Below, piece after piece: positions 19,617 through 28,794 of a stretch of 64,000 bases of DNA (the stretch's first letter is position 1; the number at the start of each line of letters is the position of its first letter). The position numbers were made by a program, and so were the translations under genes. The notes beneath the pieces are model-generated. The model ran no database searches. It was not told the DNA's origin and worked only from the letters and a program-made list of their open reading frames with translations. The stretch lies in NCBI RefSeq assembly GCF_000817785.2, contig NZ_JTCM02000003.1:62001-126000 (forward strand), in the 5' to 3' direction. This DNA is from Hassallia byssoidea VB512170. GTDB lineage: Bacteria > Cyanobacteriota > Cyanobacteriia > Cyanobacteriales > Nostocaceae.

Positions 19617-20798
19617 TTGAATTATTTAACGCTATTTTTGCTACTTATCCAAGTACCGGCAACAGCGATTTTGCTCTCGCGTCTGCTCAAAGGACCCGGA
19701 CGCCATCCTCCTATTAAACCCCAACAACCGACACCAGAGCTTTTAGGTAGTGTCAGCGTTGTCGTCCCCACCTTAAATGAAGCTCTTCGCATTAGCCCTT
19801 TGTTGGAATGTTTAAGCCGGCAAAGCTACGAACTTCGGGAAATTATTGTTGTAGACAGTAAGTCCCAAGATGGCACTCCCGACTTGGTAAAATTGGCACA
19901 GCAGCAAGACCCTCGTTTTCGCCTGATGACGGATGATCCTTTACCTCCTGGTTGGGTGGGGCGTCCTTGGGCGTTGCATAATGGCTTTTTGCATAGTTCA
20001 GAGGCGAGTGAGTGGTTTTTAGGGATGGATGCTGATACTCAGCCCGATCCCGGTTTGATTGCTGGTTTGGTGAAGACAGCAGAAGCTGAAAAATATGACT
20101 TGGTTTCGCTGTCGCCTCAGTTCATCCTGAAATATCCAGGGGAATGCTGGTTACAGCCGGCTTTATTGATGACTTTGCTTTACCGATTTGATCCGGCTGG
20201 TGTGAATACCAAGCAGCCAGAACGGGTGATGGCGAATGGACAATGCTTTTTGTGTCGTCGCCGAGTTTTAGCGGCTGTGGATGGCTATAGCAGTGCTGGA
20301 GGTTCTTTTTGTGATGATGTTACTTTAGCTCGTAATATCGCCGCTCAAGGCTTTAAGGTGGGCTTTCTGGATGGTGCGAAGGTGCTAAAGGTGCGGATGT
20401 ATGAGGGAGCGCTGGAGACGTGGAAGGAATGGGGGCGAAGTCTTGATTTGAAAGATGCATCTTCCCGCGCTCAGTTGTGGGGGGATTTATGGCTACTTTT
20501 TGCAGTTCAGGGTTTACCTATTTTTGTCGTCCTCAGTTACCTCTTTCTTTCCCCATCTTTCCCCCTCTCCCACTCCCCTACTCCCCCCGTGGTCCTACTG
20601 GGTTTGAATGTATTTCTGCTGGTGATTCGCTTTGCTTTGTTGTTGGCGATCGCACCTTCTTACGATCGCACTCGTGCTAATGGTGGCTGGTTATTCTGGC
20701 TTTCTCCTTTAGCCGATCCCATAGCAGTGTTGCGAATTTTCTTATCTGCATTTCGCACTCCCCGCGAGTGGCGGGGAAGGAAGTACAATGCTGAGTGA
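19617..20798 (+). CDS. cruG: Carotenoid 2'-O-glycosyltransferase CruG (GT2 fold)
   Basis: 393 residues. An N-terminal hydrophobic segment (LTLFLLLIQVPATAILL) precedes a GT2 domain: SVVVPTLNEALRI, the VVDSKSQDGT nucleotide-binding segment, GMDADTQPDPGL with the metal-binding DxD, and a later CDDVTLA. C-terminal membrane segments follow (about 295-315, 325-345). CruG adds the sugar of myxol glycosides. The only start in frame near the conserved N terminus is TTG at 19617, with no ribosome site because repeats abut it. Residues about 310-323 (SPSFPLSHSPTPP) are encoded by spacer-like CT-rich repeat DNA, an apparent in-frame insertion between membrane helices. Confidence 0.88.
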   Translation: MNYLTLFLLLIQVPATAILLSRLLKGPGRHPPIKPQQPTPELLGSVSVVVPTLNEALRISPLLECLSRQSYELREIIVVDSKSQDGTPDLVKLAQQQDPRFRLMTDDPLPPGWVGRPWALHNGFLHSSEASEWFLGMDADTQPDPGLIAGLVKTAEAEKYDLVSLSPQFILKYPGECWLQPALLMTLLYRFDPAGVNTKQPERVMANGQCFLCRRRVLAAVDGYSSAGGSFCDDVTLARNIAAQGFKVGFLDGAKVLKVRMYEGALETWKEWGRSLDLKDASSRAQLWGDLWLLFAVQGLPIFVVLSYLFLSPSFPLSHSPTPPVVLLGLNVFLLVIRFALLLAIAPSYDRTRANGGWLFWLSPLADPIAVLRIFLSAFRTPREWRGRKYNAE

Positions 20799-20802
20799 AG
20801 AG

Positions 20803-20838
20803 AAAAGGGGACAAGGGGACAAGGGGACAAGGGGACAA
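20803..20838. repeat. GGGGACAA tandem octamer (4 copies)
   Basis: Short tandem repeat just after cruG; the same unit recurs at 60290-60340. A pyrimidine-rich block follows to 20910. Confidence 0.75.
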
Positions 20839-20882
20839 TTCTTTCTCCCCATCCCCCCTCTCCCCTCTCCCCCTCTCCCTCA

Positions 20883-21791
20883 TCACCCCATCCCCCCCTC
20901 ATCTTCACTTTCCACGCGATCGCCTCTTTCCAATTCCCAGAGAATTTGATTACCTTCTCGTCGTACTCGTGAAACGATCCAGTTGCGCCAACGCCATTGG
21001 TCTCCTCGACTGGTGACAGCGCTGGCGTGAACATCCATTAAATCTGCTAGTTCGGAACTGGTGATTAAGTAGCCTTTTGTGGCTATTTCGTCAGCGATGT
21101 GCAGAGTTTCAACTAAGTTGCGGAGATGCGCCACCCTCATCTCTGGTGGTTTTTCTTCGATTGTTGTCGATGTAGATGGCTCCATAATTGTTGTATCTGT
21201 TGCAATACTGATTTCTTGTTTTCTTTTGTTAATTATTGTCGAGTTTGTATCACAATCAGATACTTTTGCTACATTTATCTCGCTTGTTTGCGTTAAGGAT
21301 TGGTGAGCATGAGTGTAAGCCAGTTGTTTGAGGGATGGGGTTTTACCACTGGCGTAGGCACGAGCAATTACATCGCACCGTTCGTTACCTATGTTACCAG
21401 AGTGACCCCGGACGTGTTCCCATTTTACTTTGCGACTGTTGAGTTGATCCAATTGTTCCAAAAGGTCTTGATTTTGGACGGGGTTCCCATCGGCTTTTTT
21501 CCAGCCTTTCTTTTTCCAGCTTTTCACCCACTTGGTAACGCAGTTGATTAAATATTCGCTGTCGGTATAAAGGGGGACGGGTTCTTTTTGTCCAGATTCT
21601 TCTAGGAATTTGAGAGCGGCGATCGCTGCTTGCATTTCCATTTTATTATTGGTGGTATGCGGAGAGCGATCGCCCATTTCATAAATTGAGCCATCGGTAA
21701 AATAGACGACTACACCCCAACCACCAGGACCTGGGTTGCCGGTGCAAGCGCCATCAGTATATATACTTTGAATTGTGCGTTGAATTGACAT
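20883..21791 (-). CDS. rnhA: Ribonuclease HI with C-terminal winged-helix-like extension
   Basis: 302 residues, about twice the usual 150-160. Residues 1-155 are type 1 RNase H, which cuts RNA in RNA:DNA hybrids: catalytic D13 (YTDGA), E52 (KMEMQAA), D77 (YTDSEY), D140 (ERCDVIA) and H130 in RGHSG. Residues about 160-215 are a low-complexity linker. Residues about 216-295 (LRNLVETLHIADEIATKGYL, then SSELADLMDVHASAV and WRWRNWIVSRV) look like a small DNA-binding helical domain; this extension is seen in other cyanobacterial RNases H as far as I recall. No Shine-Dalgarno is seen before the ATG. Confidence 0.93.
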   Translation of the reverse strand: MSIQRTIQSIYTDGACTGNPGPGGWGVVVYFTDGSIYEMGDRSPHTTNNKMEMQAAIAALKFLEESGQKEPVPLYTDSEYLINCVTKWVKSWKKKGWKKADGNPVQNQDLLEQLDQLNSRKVKWEHVRGHSGNIGNERCDVIARAYASGKTPSLKQLAYTHAHQSLTQTSEINVAKVSDCDTNSTIINKRKQEISIATDTTIMEPSTSTTIEEKPPEMRVAHLRNLVETLHIADEIATKGYLITSSELADLMDVHASAVTSRGDQWRWRNWIVSRVRREGNQILWELERGDRVESEDEGGMG

Positions 21792-21843
21792 AATTATAAT
21801 ATCGAACCGCAGAGGCGCAGAGGGCGCAGAGTAAGAGAGGAAT

Positions 21844-23223
21844 TTAGCGACGAAAGATGCGAAGCAATATATACGTTACCACGGCAAAAATGAACCCTAT
21901 GCCTAAACTCAAGATAAAGATTTCGGTTTGGTAAGCTAGAGGGTTTTTATCTTTGGGTATTTCGGCTAGGATGACGGCAGATCCTATTTGGCTGGTTGCT
22001 AGTCCCACACCTGCGATGCCGATGAATTCTTCTAGGTGGCGATCGCTTTTTGCTTGGTATATGTCAATCGTACCTTGAATTGTACTAATTAAGTTTTGCA
22101 GCAGGGTCAAGCCTGGACTTAGGTTAATATAATCTGTCTCTACTTGTTGGAGATATTTTTCACCGCTAAATTCGCTAAATTCTTGCATAAATTGTTGCTG
22201 ATTGTTGCTATTTTCTCTGGAAATTTTCTCTAATCGCTTTTTGTAATTGTTCAGATTTACTTTTATTGTGCGTCCTTGGTCATCAAGGTAATTTAAATCT
22301 ATTGCATAGTGCGATAAAATTGTCAATGTGTCAGTTAGGGTTTTTTGTAATTCTTGAAGATTGAGTTTACCTGCGTTTATTTGTTGTCCTAATTCACTGA
22401 TTTTTTTTACTATTTGTTGGACTGCGTGAAAATCTTTCTTAAGTTTGCTTTTCAATTTGCGGCTTTGGTGGTAAGCCCAAATAATTTTATGGCGGTAGCA
22501 AAATAGACGGTTTAAATCGAAATATACATTGGCGATGCTTTTGGTAATATCGTCAAGCGATCGCTGTGGTGGAAATAAACATATTAATATATGAAAGCTA
22601 TCTTGAAAGCTTTTTTCATCAACCCAATCATTAGGCTGTTCCCACATTTCAAATGCTGTTGCACCTAAAAAAGTACCCTGGTTTTTCAAGTTGATTTTAC
22701 TTTGAGAATTGGGGTTTATTTGCAGATAGCATTGTTGAGCGATCGCTTTAATTTCTTTATCGTTATAAATTTCTGACAACTGTCCCCAAACAAACCAAGT
22801 TTTACCGAGTTTTCCTTGCTGATGTATGCGGGATTCTATATTTTTTTTAATATCTTGCAAACGGCTGATAGGTTTGGCGTTATTATCATTAATAACAGAG
22901 CAATCGATTTGTAAGGCATAGGTATCACTCAGTTGCAGTGCGCGGTAGTAGCCTTCTAAGTCTGAGTCAAATTTTTCAAGTTTTTCTGGTACGAATAACT
23001 CGACATAATCGGCTTCAGCTTTTTCCAGAGAAGCGAGTTTTTTGAGAAAATCCTGTTCTTGAGAATTAAGTTGTTGGTAATCTTTATTTAATTCTGGTTT
23101 GATTTTTCGCCAAAAGTGATGACGATTTTGGTTAATTTGCTCGTCTGTTTGTCCTAACCCTTGTTGCAAATCGTAGACGAATAAATCAACAGTTGGATAA
23201 ATGAGATTATACTGTTGATTCAT
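21844..23223 (-). CDS. Coiled, mainly helical protein with C-terminal two-helix membrane hairpin
   Basis: 459 residues from the ATG at 23223, which overlaps the stop of the previous gene as ATGA; a longer frame starts at 23262. I do not recognise a family. The N-terminal part (about 1-230) is mixed and hydrophilic. Residues about 235-400 are strongly helical and coiled-coil-like (SRKLKSKLKKDFHAVQQIVK). Two hydrophobic segments close the protein: about 412-432 (GIAGVGLATSQIGSAVILAE) and about 435-456 (IFILSLGIGFIFAVVTYILL), ending in a basic tail. This layout recalls CorA-type channels but the GMN signature is absent. As the last gene of an overlapping operon behind a CHAT protease it could be the membrane effector; that is inference. 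Confidence 0.8.
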   Translation of the reverse strand: MNQQYNLIYPTVDLFVYDLQQGLGQTDEQINQNRHHFWRKIKPELNKDYQQLNSQEQDFLKKLASLEKAEADYVELFVPEKLEKFDSDLEGYYRALQLSDTYALQIDCSVINDNNAKPISRLQDIKKNIESRIHQQGKLGKTWFVWGQLSEIYNDKEIKAIAQQCYLQINPNSQSKINLKNQGTFLGATAFEMWEQPNDWVDEKSFQDSFHILICLFPPQRSLDDITKSIANVYFDLNRLFCYRHKIIWAYHQSRKLKSKLKKDFHAVQQIVKKISELGQQINAGKLNLQELQKTLTDTLTILSHYAIDLNYLDDQGRTIKVNLNNYKKRLEKISRENSNNQQQFMQEFSEFSGEKYLQQVETDYINLSPGLTLLQNLISTIQGTIDIYQAKSDRHLEEFIGIAGVGLATSQIGSAVILAEIPKDKNPLAYQTEIFILSLGIGFIFAVVTYILLRIFRR

Positions 23224-23642
23224 GGCATAGGCATTTGTAAAGAACGAATAATTATTGCCCAAATATCTTTCGCTTTACTTACAGAGTCAGCAGCTTTGAA
23301 AATGGGTTTAGAGATTTCAGTTAACTTTTCGTCTTCGAGTTGTTCGTCAATGGCAACAAGAATATTGTTGATTTCTGTGCTTTGCTGTTCCGCAGCATGA
23401 TTAATTTTAGCTGGTAATGGTCCTCGACTCCGGATTTTGCTATTTGCGTTTAAAGATTCGTGAATTTGTTCGTAGTAAGTTGCAAGCGGCGGATAATTCA
23501 TCGCAATATCATACAGTTTGTCAATATCCGCCGGAATGTTAATATTATTTACCTGCGCTTGCACATCATCTGGCAAAGGTGCGTCAAGCTGGTAAAGTGC
23601 CAAAAGAAAAGCTTTGAGTTCCGAGGCTTCTAAAGGTTGCAT
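23220..23642 (-). CDS. Small helical protein of the CHAT operon, unknown function
   Basis: 140 residues, no recognised family, no membrane segment or signal. Residues about 5-65 (SELKAFLLALYQLDAPLPDD) have the look of a small helical adaptor domain, possibly of the effector-associated kind, followed by a charged region and a C-terminal amphipathic helix. The ATG overlaps the end of the CHAT gene by 13 bases, and its stop overlaps the next ATG by four (ATGA), so all three should be translated together. It may link protease and membrane protein, inhibit one of them, or be the cleaved substrate. None of these can be told from sequence. Confidence 0.75.
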   Translation of the reverse strand: MQPLEASELKAFLLALYQLDAPLPDDVQAQVNNINIPADIDKLYDIAMNYPPLATYYEQIHESLNANSKIRSRGPLPAKINHAAEQQSTEINNILVAIDEQLEDEKLTEISKPIFKAADSVSKAKDIWAIIIRSLQMPMP

Positions 23643-26560
23643 GATAAATTCCCAGTAATTGTAAAAGCTGCCCAGAAATAAGGGTGATTATAAGGTTTAT
23701 TATTTGGTTCGGTTGTATTCTTAATATTGTTTAAATGGCGTGACAAAAAACGGTAAACTATGCCTTCATCTTCCGGAAGTTGGGCGATTTGAGCTGCATA
23801 CCATTCTGCAAGTTTGGCGTTTGTGACATTTCGCAACCATTGAGTAGCTTTAGCCAAAGCTACAATCTCTGATTTTTCTTGTTGCAGCAGGTGGTAAAAT
23901 TGAATCATCACCAAAGCGCTGGCGGCTGATTCTACAGTCCACAGCGTACTGACGACATGCGCCACACCGCAACTCATAAAGCCACTGACAAGCCCGACAT
24001 ATTCGGTGGTGATGGTATGATTACCTGCGATCGCGCTTTCGCAAGCTGCAAGACTAACGAGTTTGTAACTTCTCAAATCAAAGTTGCAAATATCGGTAAG
24101 AGTCAGTTTATCTTCACCCGCTAAAGCCAAGTGAGATAAAGCCGGATTGTGAAAATTGTATTCCCCATGTCCTGTAAAGTGAAAAATACTGTGTTTTTCC
24201 GGCAAAGCAGTTATTAGTGCTTCTTTTGTCGCTTGGTTAGAGGAAAAGCGAGTGGGTTTGAAGAACATCCGGTTTATCGCTTCCGATTCAATTTGGGCAA
24301 ATTGCAGCGAGGGATAACCTTTGCTGTTGGGATGTTCGATGCTAAGAAGGGGAGTGGGGAATGGGGAGTTGGGAGTGGGGAAATTCTTCTTGTCTCCTTG
24401 TCTTTGTATCCCCGTGTCATCTTTGTGTGTCTGCTGTAAGGTTATGCCAATTTGAGCGCTGGGTAGATAGGTGATGGTGAAGCGATCAAGAAACAGCGCA
24501 TGGAGAGGAAAGCGGTGTAAGTCGCGGTGAGGAACTAGGATGAGATTTTGGATTGATTGGTTGTTAATTGCCGTCAAAATAGCGGAGATATCAAGAATAT
24601 CACCCAATTGGCGAAGCATTTCGGGCAAGTTGTCGCGCCATGTTCTTTCTTCTTCGCCCTGCTTATCTTTGCCTTTGCGATAATCGGCATATTGTTCATT
24701 CCACTCTTTCACCCAGTCTTCAAACTCGCGCAAGCGTTGCGTTTGGCTGAGAAACTGGGTTTCTCCTAAGATGATGGGTGATGGTGCGTTGTGTTTGAGG
24801 ATGAAAGTGTGTAGGGCGTAAGGGCTAATATGCCAGTAAACAACAGCAGTTGTAGAATTGAGCAACTGTTGCATATCTGAGTCGCTGGGGGAGGAAATTT
24901 CATCACTCCACGCAGACAAAAGCCAACTTAAACAAGCATTTTTACCCTGTTCTGCTAATTCAACTGCTTGCACCAGATTCCCAGACTGCACCGCTAAATC
25001 AACAGTCAACTGTTGAAAGCCTGCAAACTTGAAAGTTAGTTGTTTTTTACTTTCATTAGAACGATTTGCTTCACTCAGCAAGCGGCGTAACAAATCTGTA
25101 CCGCGTCGCTGAAGTTCTTCCGCTTTGGCGGTTTCTCCCAAATTCAACAGAACACGAATCAAGTCTCGCAAAACCTCTAGATGCAACTGGGGAAAATCTG
25201 CTTCTGTAAGAGTTTTCAGCGCCTGATTGTAGCTTCTAACAGCTTTGTACCAATAAACGCGGGGGTAAGAATCTCCTAGCCCTCGGAAGTAGTGAGCATT
25301 ACCTATATATTGATGCAACTTACCCCAACCTTCTGGGTGCGTGTCTTGCTGGCAATACTTCAAACCTTCCTCATAGCTTGCTAATTCTCCCTCATAGCCG
25401 CGCTGATTGAGGCTTGGATTTGTCTGTACTATGCCAATTAACAAACTCGGTAGCTGATTATAACTAACTGATTTTTCTGCCGCAATGCCCCGGTTTAACC
25501 AAGCTTCGTAGAAGTCAGGTTCAATTTTTATGGCTTTGTCGAACGATGCGATCGCATCTTCATACCGTTGCAAGTGATCGCATAGCACAGCACCCCGGTT
25601 ATTCCAAGCTGAGTCGTAGTCAGGTTTAATTTCTATAGCTTTGTCGAATGATGCGATCGCCTCTTCAAATCGTCCTAAGTCACCCAGCGTAACACCCCGG
25701 TTAATCCAAGCTGAGTCGTAGTCAGGTTTAATTTCTATAGCTTTCTCGTAGGATGCGATCGCTTCTTCATATCGCCCTAAGTCATACAGCGCCACACCCC
25801 GATAGCACCAAGCTAAGTCATCATCAGGTTTAATTTCTATCGCTTTGTCGTAGGATGCGATCGCTTCTTCATATCGCCGTAAGTTAAACAGCGCATTACC
25901 CCGGTTATACCAAGCTAAGTCATTATCAGGTTTGATTAAGAGTGCTTTGTCATATGATGCGATCGCATCACTATGTCGCCCTAAGTCATCCAGCGCCACG
26001 CCCCGGATTAACCAAGCTGAGTCGTCGTCAGGTTTGATTTCTATAGCTTTGTCATATGATGCGATCGCACCTGCAAAATCACCAGCCATAAGTTGCTCAA
26101 AGCCTCGTTTGAACAATGCTTTTACCTCTCCCTCCTCTCCCTCCTCCGCGTCCTCTGCGCCTCTGCGGTTCGTTTCTCCCCCCCTCAACAACCGCATCCC
26201 AATATCACGCGCCACCTCTCCCACATCCCCAACATCCAACTCACCCAACTGCACCATCCGCGCTGCTAACTCCGCATTCAGTGCATTTGACACTAACAAT
26301 CTTTCACCAAAACCCCGCAACCACTCCACCAAACCAGCCTGAGCGATTTTGTTTGCATCCAAAAAGCCTCTTACCCGTCGCCGACTCCAGCCGTCATTCA
26401 CCCCAGCCAAAAGTTCGAGAAACAACGATTCATACTCTGCATCTGTCGGCTGTTTTCGTGGTTCTACGGGCGTGTGTTTCCCCAACGGTGGAGATGGAGA
26501 CTTGCTATTAAATAAGCGCACTAAAGATTTTTTGAGCCACCGCCAAAGCCGCTTGAGCAT
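23630..26560 (-). CDS. TPR protein with C-terminal CHAT protease domain, first gene of a three-gene operon
   Basis: 976 residues from ATG at 26560, which has AAGG 9 bases upstream; the frame also offers TTG at 26569. Residues about 40-125 form a helical module (ESLFLELLAGVNDGWSRRRV) common at the start of cyanobacterial TPR proteins. Residues about 145-380 are six nearly identical TPRs (AWLIRGVALDDLGRHSDAI type). The CHAT domain ends the protein with H798 in FTGHGEYNF and C840 in LAACESAIAG. Two stretches look like repeat DNA read in frame: NRRGAEDAEEGEEGE (about residue 130) and RQGDKKNFPTPNSPFP (about 720). It overlaps the next gene by 13 bases. Confidence 0.92.
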   Translation of the reverse strand: MLKRLWRWLKKSLVRLFNSKSPSPPLGKHTPVEPRKQPTDAEYESLFLELLAGVNDGWSRRRVRGFLDANKIAQAGLVEWLRGFGERLLVSNALNAELAARMVQLGELDVGDVGEVARDIGMRLLRGGETNRRGAEDAEEGEEGEVKALFKRGFEQLMAGDFAGAIASYDKAIEIKPDDDSAWLIRGVALDDLGRHSDAIASYDKALLIKPDNDLAWYNRGNALFNLRRYEEAIASYDKAIEIKPDDDLAWCYRGVALYDLGRYEEAIASYEKAIEIKPDYDSAWINRGVTLGDLGRFEEAIASFDKAIEIKPDYDSAWNNRGAVLCDHLQRYEDAIASFDKAIKIEPDFYEAWLNRGIAAEKSVSYNQLPSLLIGIVQTNPSLNQRGYEGELASYEEGLKYCQQDTHPEGWGKLHQYIGNAHYFRGLGDSYPRVYWYKAVRSYNQALKTLTEADFPQLHLEVLRDLIRVLLNLGETAKAEELQRRGTDLLRRLLSEANRSNESKKQLTFKFAGFQQLTVDLAVQSGNLVQAVELAEQGKNACLSWLLSAWSDEISSPSDSDMQQLLNSTTAVVYWHISPYALHTFILKHNAPSPIILGETQFLSQTQRLREFEDWVKEWNEQYADYRKGKDKQGEEERTWRDNLPEMLRQLGDILDISAILTAINNQSIQNLILVPHRDLHRFPLHALFLDRFTITYLPSAQIGITLQQTHKDDTGIQRQGDKKNFPTPNSPFPTPLLSIEHPNSKGYPSLQFAQIESEAINRMFFKPTRFSSNQATKEALITALPEKHSIFHFTGHGEYNFHNPALSHLALAGEDKLTLTDICNFDLRSYKLVSLAACESAIAGNHTITTEYVGLVSGFMSCGVAHVVSTLWTVESAASALVMIQFYHLLQQEKSEIVALAKATQWLRNVTNAKLAEWYAAQIAQLPEDEGIVYRFLSRHLNNIKNTTEPNNKPYNHPYFWAAFTITGNLSCNL

Positions 26561-26618
26561 TTGCCGCAACCTTGTATCGCTTTATTTCGTGTATTATAGC
26601 GATTTTACTGAAAGGCAA

Positions 26619-26637
26619 GCGCTGAAGCGCTTACTAC
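26619..26637. repeat. Copy of the gcgctgaagcgc dispersed repeat arm
   Basis: These 19 bases are the exact reverse complement of the left arm of the hairpin at 44082-44127. Confidence 0.6.
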
Positions 26638-26640
26638 TAA

Positions 26641-27084
26641 TTATTTTTTAATTGATATTACTTGTTCAATAAAATTTTGCCATATTTCATTAGGAATCCA
26701 AATTTTCTGCAAGTCCTTTTTGGCATCATTATCACTAATACCTTGACAAAGGTGGCGATAAAGATACATGAATGCTGAAACTCGCATATTTGCAGCGCAA
26801 TGCACAAAAACTTGTTTGTCGTTGTTCGCTTCCATGACGCTAAAAAACTCTGTCACATTCTCGATTGTTGGGTTTTCCCAAACAACGGGAATGTGGATAT
26901 ATTGCATATTTTGACTTTCGACAATTTGCTTTTCATCTTTCAAAGCGTTAGGAGATTCTGGTAATGCTAAATTGACAATAACTTGATATCCTGCCTTCTT
27001 TATTGCCGAAAACTGTTCAGAAGTCGGTTGTCCGGAAGTGGCAATTGTATCGGATATTTTGAGAAAGTTGTAGATGTTTTCCAT
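26641..27084 (-). CDS. Protein tyrosine/dual-specificity phosphatase-like protein with altered P-loop
   Basis: 147 residues from ATG at 27084 (MENIYNFLKISDTIATSGQP). A longer frame starts with GTG at 27120, but its first codons lie in a dispersed repeat (ACTCCTACGGAGT), so it is not preferred. Opening TSGQPT and VIVNLALPE are typical of the bacterial DUF442/dual-specificity phosphatase fold. The P-loop reads VHCAANMRVSAF: between Cys and Arg there are four residues, whereas active phosphatases have five. It may therefore be inactive or have another role. It follows the cupin gene by about 50 bp on the same strand. Confidence 0.75.
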   Translation of the reverse strand: MENIYNFLKISDTIATSGQPTSEQFSAIKKAGYQVIVNLALPESPNALKDEKQIVESQNMQYIHIPVVWENPTIENVTEFFSVMEANNDKQVFVHCAANMRVSAFMYLYRHLCQGISDNDAKKDLQKIWIPNEIWQNFIEQVISIKK

Positions 27085-27135
27085 GCGTTCACAAGGTGAC
27101 TCCGTAGGAGTATCGCCCACAATATTTATGCAAAA

Positions 27136-27594
27136 TTAATCATACAAAGTACCATCTTTGCGTGTAAACATCCAACCATCAGGAGTGGATTTCGCGATGA
27201 TGTCATCATCTGGATAGTTTCCGCGATCGCCTGGAGTTCTATCGCCAATTTCTAAATAAACTACCATCCCCTCCGATTTATTCACCAGATGGTGTCCATT
27301 TTCCTCACCAGCGGGGAAACCTGCCATCATACCCCGTTTTAATATTTGTTCTCCCTCGTTGGTAATTAACGTGATTTCACCCTCTATCACATAAATAAAC
27401 TCATCTTGTCGCGTATGCCAATGTCTCAACGCAGAACAGCTTCCTGGCGCAAGTGTAACTAAATTTACACCAAAGTTTTTCAAGCCAGCCGCATTACCTA
27501 ACGCTTGTTTGACTCTTCCTACCATCAAAGGCTTAAATTCATCAGGATAAATTGAAGTTGTGCGACTGGGTACATTTTCTGGGTTAATTATCAT
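27136..27594 (-). CDS. Cupin-domain protein
   Basis: 152 residues with one cupin barrel. The first motif contains the metal ligands HWHTRQDEFIYVIEGE and the second is FPAGEENGHHLVN. Substrate unknown; small cupins of this type can be sugar isomerases, dioxygenases or binding proteins. Its start overlaps the end of the GNAT gene by 11 bases, so the two are probably cotranslated. The C-terminal tail (DGWMFTRKDGTLYD) is common in this subfamily. Confidence 0.88.
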   Translation of the reverse strand: MIINPENVPSRTTSIYPDEFKPLMVGRVKQALGNAAGLKNFGVNLVTLAPGSCSALRHWHTRQDEFIYVIEGEITLITNEGEQILKRGMMAGFPAGEENGHHLVNKSEGMVVYLEIGDRTPGDRGNYPDDDIIAKSTPDGWMFTRKDGTLYD

Positions 27595-28024
27595 TGTTTT
27601 GATTTATTCTAAACATCAACTGCATTTTAACTAATTCAGATGTAAAGCCCCAACGCTGATAATATGGAATCATTTCTGGTAAACAGCAAAGAGCAATCCA
27701 CTCTATTGATTTTAACTGAGGATGATTGATAACTGCATCCATCAACTTCGAGCCAAGTTTCATGTTTCGATGAGTCGGTTTAATAATCACATCGAAAATA
27801 ATTGCTCGATAAACAAAGTCAGTAAGAACGCGAGTAAAACCAATTAAGTTTTCATTTTCATCAACTAACCCGATAATGATGTCTGATGCTGCAAGCATCC
27901 GCACTACGTCTTCAAGTGTACGTTGATTACTCCAGAATTCGTTTTTGTACAAATCCAGCAGTTCCGAAATTTGATTTTCAGTTAGTTGTGAAACAATTCG
28001 GTACGTCATAAGCCTTTTCTTCAT
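27584..28024 (-). CDS. GNAT-family N-acetyltransferase
   Basis: 146 residues. IIIGLVDENENLIGFTRVLTD and the acetyl-CoA loop region RNMKLGSKLMDAVI identify the GNAT fold; WALCC-like strand 5 and YYQRWGF close it. Substrate unknown. An alternative start (MTYRIVS) lies five codons downstream with AAGG close before it. First gene of the GNAT-cupin-phosphatase cluster, divergent from the DinB-like gene. Confidence 0.85.
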   Translation of the reverse strand: MKKRLMTYRIVSQLTENQISELLDLYKNEFWSNQRTLEDVVRMLAASDIIIGLVDENENLIGFTRVLTDFVYRAIIFDVIIKPTHRNMKLGSKLMDAVINHPQLKSIEWIALCCLPEMIPYYQRWGFTSELVKMQLMFRINQNNDN

Positions 28025-28099
28025 CAGCTAAAGAGCAAACTTATATAAATGCTGATTTTTTAGATAAAATCAAACTTAATTGTACACGCTCGGTAAATC

Positions 28100-28606
28100 A
28101 TGCGCGATCGCACTTACTACGAAACGATGGCAGAGTACAACTTTTGGATGAATCAAAAGCTTTATGCTATCTGTGCAGAAATTCCTGACGAAAAAAGAAG
28201 AGAAGATTTAGGTGCATTTTTCAAGTCGATACACGGAACTTTAAATCATCTGCTTTTTGGCGATCGCGCTTGGATGGGACGCTTCATCGAAAAACCTTTT
28301 ACAGCTAAAATTGGACAGGAATTATATATAGACTTTAATGAACTTCGCCAACAACGAGAACTTACCGATCGACAAATTATAGAATGGTCAAAAAGCCTTT
28401 CTGCTGAGTGGTTAAACCAACCATTCAAATACACCAGCGGTGTAGATGGAAAAACGCGAATTTTACCTGCTTGGGTTTTGGTGACGCATATGTTTAATCA
28501 TCAAACTCACCACCGAGGACAATTAACTACTCTTCTTAGCCAGCTAGGATACGATCCGGGTATTACTGATTTACCGTTTTTGCCATGTTTGAATGCAATT
28601 AATTAA
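28100..28606 (+). CDS. DinB-family protein
   Basis: 168 residues with the four-helix DinB/YfiT-like fold. The three expected metal-binding histidines are visible: one in LNHLLFGDRAW and two in the HQTHHRGQ motif. Family members act as metal-dependent thiol transferases or are uncharacterised; the E. coli DinB polymerase is unrelated. Transcribed away from the GNAT cluster with 75 bp between starts. Confidence 0.9.
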   Translation: MRDRTYYETMAEYNFWMNQKLYAICAEIPDEKRREDLGAFFKSIHGTLNHLLFGDRAWMGRFIEKPFTAKIGQELYIDFNELRQQRELTDRQIIEWSKSLSAEWLNQPFKYTSGVDGKTRILPAWVLVTHMFNHQTHHRGQLTTLLSQLGYDPGITDLPFLPCLNAIN

Positions 28607-28794
28607 GTATAAAAAGTTAACAATGCATACTGTTAAGTGTCGGAGCTGCGTCTTTTTGTCGTCTAGGTCGCAAAATATCTCTGTGATGTCCAAGCGAGAT
28701 TGTAGATGCACCATAACCTGTATCAAGCGATCGCCTACTTCTTGTATTTAAGCCTCAACCAGTCACCAAGAAAAGCATTTTTTGTTGGTTGGTG

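Noticed and set aside
25500-26080. Tandem 102-bp DNA repeats
   Set aside because: They are explained by nearly identical 34-residue TPRs within the CHAT gene.
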